Source of the DNA: CAZJCK01 sp964544635
Lineage (GTDB): Bacteria > Zixibacteria > MSB-5A5 > GN15 > FEB-12
Direction of reading: 5' to 3'
Length of the DNA: 10,856 nt
Assembly: GCA_964544635.1 (NCBI GenBank)
Contig: CAZJCK010000091.1
Coordinates: 1-10,856, forward strand
Part shown: piece after piece, positions 5,920 to 10,856 of the stretch
How positions within the stretch are numbered: position 1 is the stretch's first letter
Layout of the letters: every line of letters starts with the position of its first letter
Position numbers and translations under genes: made by a program
Notes under the pieces: generated by a model
Told to the model about the DNA's origin: nothing
Database searches by the model: none
Seen by the model: only the letters and a program-made list of their open reading frames with translations

Positions 5920-7662
5920 ATGCCTGCTTCACGTCGCCTGACAGGCGGAAAGACGATCTCTCCCGGTATCGTTATCGGCACCACCCGTATTGTCGTGCCG
6001 GGGGAAACGGCAGTCGCCGAAATGCCGATTGCCGCCGCCGACGTCCGAAAGGAGATAGCTGTCCTCGAGAACGCGATCGAAGACACCATCGCCGAAGTGC
6101 GGGAATTGCGTGAATCGGCCGGAAGAAAAATTGGCGGCCCGGTGGCGAAGATCTTCGACGCCCAGCTTTTGATAGCTGCCGACAACGAGTTCCTGAAACA
6201 AGTGAAGGAGCAGATTGCGGCGCAGAGACGAAACGCCGGCTACATCTATAACCAGCTCGTCCAGCAAACCACGCTGCCGCTGAAGAAATCGCCCGATACC
6301 TACCTGCGCCAGATGGCGCTCGATATCGAAGCCGTCGCCCACCGCGTACTCTCCCACCTCAGCGGGTTCGGCAAATCGAGCATCAAAGTTGCCCCCAATA
6401 CGATTCTCGTCGGCAAGCAGTTCACGCCCGGTGACATTCTCAAGTTTCGCGAAGACAAGGTAATCGGTTTTGTCATTTCGCAGGGTGGCGCCGATTCCCA
6501 TGCCGCCCTGATTGCGCGCGCCCTGCTGCTTCCGCTCATCCAGATTCCGGCGGCCTGGATTGAAATACCCAACGGCGCGCGGGTGATTCTCGACGGTACG
6601 TCGGGCGACGTCATCATCAATCCGACCGACACCGAGACAGCTCATTTTCAGAAATTGCGCCGGCGGATGGGGCCGGCAGCCGTGCGGCGCATCAAGAAGC
6701 TGCCGTCGATCCCACCCAAAACTGCCGACGGCAAGGCGGTTGAAATTGCCGCCAACCTGACCCTGCCGGGCCCCGCTGACGATATCCTGGCGGAACGCAA
6801 CATCCCGGTCGGCCTGTTCCGCACCGAGTTTCTCTACCTGGCGCAGAACCGTTTTCCCGACGAAGAGGCGCAGTATGAGCATTACAAATCGATCGCCGAA
6901 CGGTTTGCTCCTGCCGATGTGGTGATCCGAGTTTTTGATCTCGGCAACGACAAACTGTCACCCATGGAAACAGCGACACGGGAAGAGAACCCGGCGCTGG
7001 GGCACCGTGGCATGCGGGCACTGCTGGACCTGGGCGGCGAGTTGCGTACGCAGTTGCGTGCCATCCTGAGGGCGTCGGTCCATGGTAACGTCCGGTTGCT
7101 CCTGCCGATGGTGACGGATATGGGCGAACTGGACAAAACGCGTCGCATCCTTGCACAGGTGAAAGTGAAGTTACGCCGCGATGGTATTCCCTTTGACGAA
7201 AATATCAAGCTGGGTCTTATGGTCGAGGTACCGTCGGTTGCCCTGTTGGCCGATGAATTCGCGGCTAAGGTCGACTTTTTCTCGATCGGCAGCAACGATC
7301 TGACGCAATACACCCTGGCGGCCGATCGTGGCAACGCCCGGCTGCAGGACCTGTACAGCGCCTTTCATCCGTCGGTGCTGCGACTGATTGACAGGACCGT
7401 ACGGGCCGCGCGGGCGCGCGGCATCCCGGTAAGTTTGTGCGGCGAGGCGGCAGGCGACATCCTGGGCCTGCCGATTTTCATCGGCATGGGTATTACACAA
7501 CTGTCGATGAGTCCGCAGCGAATCTTCGATGTCTGCCGCAGCATTGCCCGCATCGACACCAACCTGCTGCCGGCTCTGACCAGAGTCGTCTTGAACAGCC
7601 GCTCGCTCGAAGTGTCATTACGAAATCTGCGCGACTTCCGCAGGGCAGTCGAAAAGCGATAA
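5920..7662 (+). CDS. ptsI: PTS enzyme I (phosphoenolpyruvate-protein phosphotransferase), divergent type
   Basis: A 580-residue enzyme I, of normal length, which autophosphorylates on histidine from PEP and transfers the group to HPr. The N-terminal half carries the HPr-binding helical part and the swivelling phosphohistidine domain with the motif GGADSHAALIAR (189-200) and active H194. The C-terminal PEP-binding barrel shows R301 (GLFRTEFLYL), R337 (RVFDLGNDK), ENPALGHRGMR at 356-366, E436 (VEVPSV), the signature FFSIGSNDLTQYTLAADRGN at 453-472, and the general acid C508 (SLCGEAAGD). All catalytic residues are in place, but the active-site motif has Asp192 where the family pattern has Thr, Ser or Asn, and RVFDLGNDK differs from the usual RTLDxGxDK. 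ATG 5920 follows AAGGA. The isomerase gene begins 24 bases downstream. An enzyme I of the sugar PTS is the best call; a regulatory PTS role is possible. Confidence 0.92.
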   Translation: MPASRRLTGGKTISPGIVIGTTRIVVPGETAVAEMPIAAADVRKEIAVLENAIEDTIAEVRELRESAGRKIGGPVAKIFDAQLLIAADNEFLKQVKEQIAAQRRNAGYIYNQLVQQTTLPLKKSPDTYLRQMALDIEAVAHRVLSHLSGFGKSSIKVAPNTILVGKQFTPGDILKFREDKVIGFVISQGGADSHAALIARALLLPLIQIPAAWIEIPNGARVILDGTSGDVIINPTDTETAHFQKLRRRMGPAAVRRIKKLPSIPPKTADGKAVEIAANLTLPGPADDILAERNIPVGLFRTEFLYLAQNRFPDEEAQYEHYKSIAERFAPADVVIRVFDLGNDKLSPMETATREENPALGHRGMRALLDLGGELRTQLRAILRASVHGNVRLLLPMVTDMGELDKTRRILAQVKVKLRRDGIPFDENIKLGLMVEVPSVALLADEFAAKVDFFSIGSNDLTQYTLAADRGNARLQDLYSAFHPSVLRLIDRTVRAARARGIPVSLCGEAAGDILGLPIFIGMGITQLSMSPQRIFDVCRSIARIDTNLLPALTRVVLNSRSLEVSLRNLRDFRRAVEKR

Positions 7663-7686
7663 ACTGATTACGGAAAGGATAAGACC

Positions 7687-8760
7687 GTGAGTCTCTTAGA
7701 CGATATGCAATTCATTCGCTCGCGCGACCCCGAGAACATGTACAATCGCATTTTTGACATGTCTGATCATATGGCCGAAGGCTTGCGCATGGCCACTGCC
7801 TACAAGCTCGACGCCTCGGCGTTCGCCGATATCCGCAACATCGTTGTTGCCGGTATGGGCGGCTCGGCTATCGGCGGCGAACTGGCCCGGACCTGGTTGC
7901 GCTCCCAGTTGATCATACCGTTCGAGGTCTGCCGCCATTACGTGCTGCCGGAGTACGTCGACGACGAATCGCTGGTGATAGCATCGTCATACTCGGGCAA
8001 TACCGAAGAAACGCTGGCCGCCCTCGATGATGCCGTCGGCCGCAAGGCGATGATCATCGCGATTACCACCGGTGGCTTGATGAAAGATGTCGCCGAACTG
8101 AACGACATCCCGATCGCCTATCTGCCGGGCGGGCTGCCGCCGCGGGCCGCGCTGGGCTATTCGTTCGCCAATTTGCTTGTCACGCTCGAGCGCATCAAGC
8201 TGGTGAAGAAGGCCTCGAAAGAAGTCGAAGCGGTGATCGACCGGCTCAAGACTGATCGCGAGTTGTACATCGAAGACAAACCGACCGACGACAACCCGGC
8301 CAAGCAGCTGGCGGCCGACCTCGCCGGCAAGATCGTCATTGTCTACACCGGACCGTCGTTGACCGACGCTGTCGGCGAACGCTTCAAGGGACAGATTTGC
8401 GAAAACGCCAAGACGCTCGCTTTTTGCAATCAGTTCGCCGAGATGAATCACAATGAACTGGTCGGCTGGTCTGCGCAGGTCGAACCGTACGCCGACAAGC
8501 TGGCGGTAGTGATGTTGCGGGACCGTGACGATCATCGGCAGGTGCTGCACCGGATGAACTTCGTGAAGGAAAAGATTTCCGCCCGCGGCGTGGCCGTGCA
8601 TGAGCTGCAGAGCCGCGGAACCGGCCAGCTGGACCGGATGTTCAGCTTATTGCAGCTGTGTGACTTCGCGTCGTACTACCTGGCGATATTGAACGAGGTG
8701 GACCCCACGCCCGTCGAAATAATAGATGAGCTGAAACAAGCGCTGGCTGCCCGGAAATAG
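7687..8760 (+). CDS. Bifunctional phosphoglucose/phosphomannose isomerase
   Basis: A 357-residue SIS-fold isomerase of the PGI/PMI family first described in archaea such as Pyrobaculum, interconverting glucose 6-phosphate or mannose 6-phosphate with fructose 6-phosphate in the cytoplasm. Two SIS domains are present. The first holds VVAGMGGSAIGGE (53-65) and the phosphate-binding SSYSGNTEET (100-109), followed by GYSFANLL at 157-164. The second holds the catalytic-region glutamate E239 in ICENAK and the hallmark EMNHNELVGW (252-261) with H255. The 'DPTPVEIIDELK' ending is also typical. It is much shorter than ordinary glucose-6-phosphate isomerase. The start is GTG 7687, supported by AAAGGA at 7674-7679 seven bases upstream. 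It lies 24 bases after ptsI and is probably its operon partner, joining PTS phosphoryl transfer to sugar-phosphate entry. Confidence 0.93.
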   Translation: MSLLDDMQFIRSRDPENMYNRIFDMSDHMAEGLRMATAYKLDASAFADIRNIVVAGMGGSAIGGELARTWLRSQLIIPFEVCRHYVLPEYVDDESLVIASSYSGNTEETLAALDDAVGRKAMIIAITTGGLMKDVAELNDIPIAYLPGGLPPRAALGYSFANLLVTLERIKLVKKASKEVEAVIDRLKTDRELYIEDKPTDDNPAKQLAADLAGKIVIVYTGPSLTDAVGERFKGQICENAKTLAFCNQFAEMNHNELVGWSAQVEPYADKLAVVMLRDRDDHRQVLHRMNFVKEKISARGVAVHELQSRGTGQLDRMFSLLQLCDFASYYLAILNEVDPTPVEIIDELKQALAARK

Positions 8761-8804
8761 CCCGGGGGCCGGCGCCGCGCGCTCGCTAACACGGCACTAA
8801 CTAT

Positions 8805-8833
8805 TTGACACCGGCCGCGCGGTGTGATATCTT
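8805..8833 (+). promoter_or_regulatory. Sigma70-type promoter of the exported-protein/TPR-regulator operon
   Basis: A perfect TTGACA (8805-8810), a 17-base spacer, and TATCTT (8828-8833, four of six). The predicted transcript start is near 8840, about 110 bases before the exported-protein gene. The box is of housekeeping type although the operon encodes a sigma54 activator. Confidence 0.75.
8808..8825. promoter_or_regulatory. Operator-like dyad within the promoter
   Basis: ACACCG-N6-CGGTGT, a perfect 6-bp inverted repeat, covers the last half of the -35 box and most of the spacer. A dimeric repressor bound here would block RNA polymerase. The protein that binds is unknown. Confidence 0.5.
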
Positions 8834-8834
8834 T

Positions 8835-8863
8835 AACTGGAGACGCATGAGCGGTATCCAGTT
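8835..8863. promoter_or_regulatory. Second dyad across the predicted transcript start
   Basis: AACTGGA (8835-8841) and TCCAGTT (8857-8863) are perfect 7-bp inverted repeats with a 15-base centre that contains the ATG of the short upstream frame. If transcription starts at about 8840, the left arm is only partly transcribed, so a DNA operator is more likely than an RNA hairpin; with a start a few bases earlier it would be a stem hiding the GGAG and ATG. Confidence 0.45.
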
Positions 8864-8945
8864 GCCGAAAAATCCCTCACCTCTCCGCCAGTACAGATTA
8901 CCAGTAGTTTTTATAGGCGCGCATTCTGCGTCAAACAAGGAGTAG
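8847..8945 (+). CDS. Possible 32-residue upstream leader peptide
   Basis: ATG at 8847 with GGAG four bases before it opens a frame of 32 codons ending in TAG at 8943-8945. The stop lies four bases before the ATG of the exported-protein gene, and its last sense codons AAC-AAG-GAG form that gene's ribosome-binding site. Ribosomes on the short frame would therefore cover or open that site, which suggests coupling or attenuation. The peptide has a prolines-and-basic first half and a small hydrophobic stretch (LPVVFIGA at 18-25), with no signal peptide or known family. Chance open frames of this length are common, so the call rests on its placement. Confidence 0.3.
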   Translation: MSGIQLPKNPSPLRQYRLPVVFIGAHSASNKE

Positions 8946-8949
8946 TACT

Positions 8950-9312
8950 ATGAAACGTGTCGTTCTGTTCTTAACCGTGGCGTTGCTCTGTGCGACCATC
9001 ACATGGGTCGATACGGCAGCACGCGATACGCCGTGGGGCAACTACCCCCACCGTGAAAATGGCGATGATCATCCCTGGGGTGGTGAACAGGTCCGTCCGG
9101 GCGATAATGATGGTCCCCCTGTCAGCAATTCCATTGTCGGCTCCACGACGCGTTTCTACCTGGGTGACTTGTTGAGCGGTATCTTCATTGATTTCCTCAT
9201 TGATTGGCACTCGTCGTCGTACCGTCCCCATACTATCGGCACACCTCAAGGCAGTGGTGACAATCCGACGCAACAGTCGACACAATCAACCGCCGAACAA
9301 CAGGGAAAGTAA
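8950..9312 (+). CDS. Small exported protein of unknown function
   Basis: A 120-residue protein not assigned to a known family. Residues 1-24 form a clear Sec signal peptide: K2-R3, a hydrophobic core VVLFLTVALLCATI, and a probable signal-peptidase I site after T22-A23-A24. Cys14 is not in a proper lipobox (Leu precedes it), so a lipoprotein is unlikely. The mature part, about 96 residues, has two copies of a P-W-G motif (DTPWGN at 26-31 and DHPWGG at 40-45) in a polar, His/Asp/Gly-rich stretch, then a hydrophobic segment FYLGDLLSGIFIDFLIDW at 69-86 that could insert in or sit on a membrane, and a Gln/Ser/Thr-rich tail (from about 98 to 120). The start is well supported by AAGGAG at 8937-8942. 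The TPR-sigma54 regulator gene begins three bases after its stop, so the two are surely cotranscribed. It may be a sensor input, a target or a signal precursor for that regulator. Confidence 0.75.
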   Translation: MKRVVLFLTVALLCATITWVDTAARDTPWGNYPHRENGDDHPWGGEQVRPGDNDGPPVSNSIVGSTTRFYLGDLLSGIFIDFLIDWHSSSYRPHTIGTPQGSGDNPTQQSTQSTAEQQGK

Positions 9313-9315
9313 CCT

Positions 9316-10856
9316 ATGAGGTACACCAGAGATAAACACAGTGGGTTCCGTCAGCCCGCAGCACATTATCTTGCCTCGCTGGTTGCTGATCGGAAATTCA
9401 CTGAAGCGTTACGGTTCCACGAGGACCACCGCGCTGAACTCGATACGCTAACGGGGAGCGACGCCGCCCGCGTCTGCAATCAACTGGCGATTGCAGCCAA
9501 CGGCCTGTCGCAGTACCGTGAGGCGCTCAAGTTCACGCGCAAGGGTCAGCATGCGCTCGCCGGTCACGGAGACAGCGACTTGCTGGCCGAGATATTCCTG
9601 ACGATGGGCAACAGCCTGCGTAAGATGGGAGAAATGAAACAGGCGGAGCAGGCTTTCCGTGACGCCGAGTCGATTTTCCGTCGCTCCGATTCCGACGATG
9701 GTCGCAGTCGGGCGCTGAATCTCCTCGCCGGCCTGTTCTTTCGCCAGAACGACTTCTCCAATGCACTCGACGTCCTCCTCGATGCCATCGAGCTGGTCCG
9801 TCGTCGCAACGATAGCCGCCAGCTGGCCTTCATGCTGGGTAACCTCGGTCGAATCTACTCTTTCATGGGCAGGTTTGGCGATGCTGAGAAGCACCTGCGC
9901 ACCAACATTGATCTCTCCGAGCAGCTTGGCGACCAGTTGGAAGAATGCCGTGCCCGCTTGTCGCTCGGCTACCTGCTGATCCAGAAGATCGACCTGGCAC
10001 ATGCCGCCGATGAACTGGAAACAGCACGTCAACTGGCTGAATCGCTCGATGCTCATCGTGAGATGGTCATGTACCTGACCTATCTCGGCGAACTTGAGTA
10101 TCGCGCCCAGCGGTATGATCAGTCGCGCCGGACGCTCGATATGGCGCTGCGCATGGCCAACGAGATCGGTACCGACTCGGTGCTGACCGGTCGGGTGCTG
10201 CGTCATCAGGCCGAGCTGGCCGTCCGAACCGGCGAATACCGCCTGGCCGGACGAAAGGCTTCGGGCGCCATGGTGATCATGGAGCGTGTCGACAGCCCGG
10301 TCGAGATCGGCGCTCTGCTGAAGATCCAGGCGATCATTGCCGCTTCCGACAACGACGCCGAGCAGGCCGGCCTGCTCTTTTCGCAGGCAATCGACACCCT
10401 CGACGAGTCGGGTGTGCGGTTTGAGAAAGCCGACGCTTTGCTGGCGGCCGGTACGGTCGAGCTGTTCTCCGCTCGGGAACGCCTGACCTACCTGTTTCGC
10501 GCCGAGGAGTTTTTCAGCCGCAGTCATCTGACCGGACGGCTTGGCGAAGTGGAACGGCTGATTTCGGCGCTCGACGATCGCCTGTTGACCGGCGGCAGCA
10601 AACGCCGTCGGGCGGCGAACGACAGCGATCACGCCACCGCCAGCTTCGTGACCAACAATACGGAGATCCGTCAGTTTACCCGGCAACTGCCGCGTATCGC
10701 TGAGTCGGATCTGCCGCTGCTGTTAACCGGCGAAACCGGTGTCGGCAAAGACCACATGGCCCGGTACTTCCATTCGCTGGCGCGGCCGCATGGGCCGTAC
10801 ATCGCTATTAATTGTGCCTCGGTTCCGGAGACACTCCTTGAGTCCGAGCTGTTCGG
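9316..10856 (+). CDS. TPR-repeat sigma54-dependent transcriptional activator (3' truncated)
   Basis: The frame is open from ATG 9316 to the window end, giving 513 residues of an incomplete protein. Residues from about 15 to 425 are helical with roughly seven TPR units of about 40 residues; clear ones begin near 90 (LAEIFLTMGNSLRKMGEMKQA), 131, 170, 210, 250, 291 and 332. After a basic linker near 427-433 the AAA+ sigma54-interaction domain starts, with Walker A GETGVGKD at 472-479 and the family motif NCASVPETLLESELF at 499-513; the GAFTGA loop, Walker B and any DNA-binding domain lie beyond the end. Such activators hydrolyse ATP to open promoters held by sigma54 RNA polymerase. There is no receiver, PAS, GAF or kinase domain, so the TPR array is the probable sensory part. 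AGGGA at 9302-9306 supports the start, and the gene lies three bases behind the exported-protein gene. A protein or peptide ligand is inferred from the TPR fold. Confidence 0.93.
   Translation, partial: MRYTRDKHSGFRQPAAHYLASLVADRKFTEALRFHEDHRAELDTLTGSDAARVCNQLAIAANGLSQYREALKFTRKGQHALAGHGDSDLLAEIFLTMGNSLRKMGEMKQAEQAFRDAESIFRRSDSDDGRSRALNLLAGLFFRQNDFSNALDVLLDAIELVRRRNDSRQLAFMLGNLGRIYSFMGRFGDAEKHLRTNIDLSEQLGDQLEECRARLSLGYLLIQKIDLAHAADELETARQLAESLDAHREMVMYLTYLGELEYRAQRYDQSRRTLDMALRMANEIGTDSVLTGRVLRHQAELAVRTGEYRLAGRKASGAMVIMERVDSPVEIGALLKIQAIIAASDNDAEQAGLLFSQAIDTLDESGVRFEKADALLAAGTVELFSARERLTYLFRAEEFFSRSHLTGRLGEVERLISALDDRLLTGGSKRRRAANDSDHATASFVTNNTEIRQFTRQLPRIAESDLPLLLTGETGVGKDHMARYFHSLARPHGPYIAINCASVPETLLESELF

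Larger units (their letters stand above)
8761..8949 (+). other. Regulatory intergenic region before the exported-protein/TPR-regulator operon
   Basis: This 189-base gap starts with a GC-rich stretch (8761-8790) that lacks a clean hairpin and T-run, so no terminator is called. It then holds a promoter (8805-8833), two dyads (8808-8825 and 8835-8863), a short reading frame (8847-8945) and the ribosome-binding site AAGGAG (8937-8942) of the next gene. It is the most densely patterned non-coding stretch in the window. Confidence 0.6.

Noticed and set aside
8761..8800. GC-rich stretch after the isomerase as a rho-independent terminator
   Set aside because: No stable stem-loop followed by a T-run could be drawn.
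8838..8854. GG-N10-GC pattern (TGG...GAGC) resembling a sigma54 promoter before the exported-protein gene
   Set aside because: Only the GG and GC core matches; the surrounding TGGCAC and TTGC bases are absent and a far better sigma70-type promoter lies just upstream.
8888..8906. Direct repeat CCAGTA, 13 bases apart, in the leader region
   Set aside because: Six bases is too short to mean much alone and it lies inside the possible short reading frame; no third copy in register was seen.
8950..9021. Lipoprotein signal peptide based on Cys14
   Set aside because: The residue before the cysteine is Leu and the cysteine sits within the hydrophobic core; a signal-peptidase I site after Ala24 fits better.
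9203..9225. TGGCAC inside the exported-protein gene as a sigma54 -24 box for the TPR-regulator
   Set aside because: No GC/TTGC element occurs at the required spacing of about ten bases.
9448..10686. Minus-strand open frame of 412 codons opposite the TPR-sigma54 gene
   Set aside because: The + strand gene shows TPR periodicity and AAA+ motifs; the antisense product shows nothing recognisable.

Overview
The window is high-GC bacterial DNA (roughly 60% by eye) and looks chromosomal. The genes are tightly packed, many overlap or sit a few bases apart, and no insertion sequence, phage gene, RNA gene or CRISPR array was seen. The gene set gives weak clues to lineage: an Obg with no C-terminal extension, an HPr with both His15 and Ser46, a divergent PTS enzyme I, a fused glucose/mannose phosphate isomerase of the type first known from archaea, and a TPR-sigma54 activator. 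An uncultured Gram-negative-type lineage such as Zixibacteria or a neighbouring phylum would fit, but this is inference and no marker in the window proves it.

Left arm (1-3380). The tail of a TetR-type regulator on the + strand (1-189) meets a minus-strand operon end to end. That operon reads PfkB sugar/nucleoside kinase (2070-1132), nitroreductase (1117-530) and CsaA-like protein (533-186), driven by a good sigma70-type promoter at 2111-2139. Upstream of it, also on the minus strand, lie a CDP-alcohol phosphatidyltransferase (3380-2724) and a DUF1579-type protein (2664-2167), probably one transcript.

Centre (3380-8760). The phosphatidyltransferase is divergent from a + strand run: obg, dprA and HPr, all overlapping, then ptsI with its own TATAAT promoter, then the bifunctional phosphoglucose/phosphomannose isomerase. 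The divergent intergenic region is very symmetrical. Each side has a TTGAC-type -35 inside an 8-bp inverted repeat, a 17-bp spacer and a -10 ending six bases before an ATG. Both mRNAs are therefore predicted to be leaderless or nearly so. HPr and enzyme I form the phosphoryl-transfer pair from PEP; the isomerase acts on the sugar phosphates at the head of glycolysis and mannose metabolism.

Right arm (8761-10856). A 189-base gap holds a consensus-like promoter with two operator-like dyads, one inside the promoter and one across the predicted transcript start. A 32-codon upstream reading frame follows and ends in the ribosome-binding site of the next gene. The genes behind it are a 120-residue exported protein of unknown function and, three bases later, a large cytoplasmic regulator with about seven TPR repeats fused to a sigma54-activator AAA+ domain, cut by the window end. 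A small secreted product next to a TPR receptor-regulator is the most interesting unit here. It resembles in layout, though not in sequence, the peptide/TPR-receptor signalling pairs of Firmicutes.
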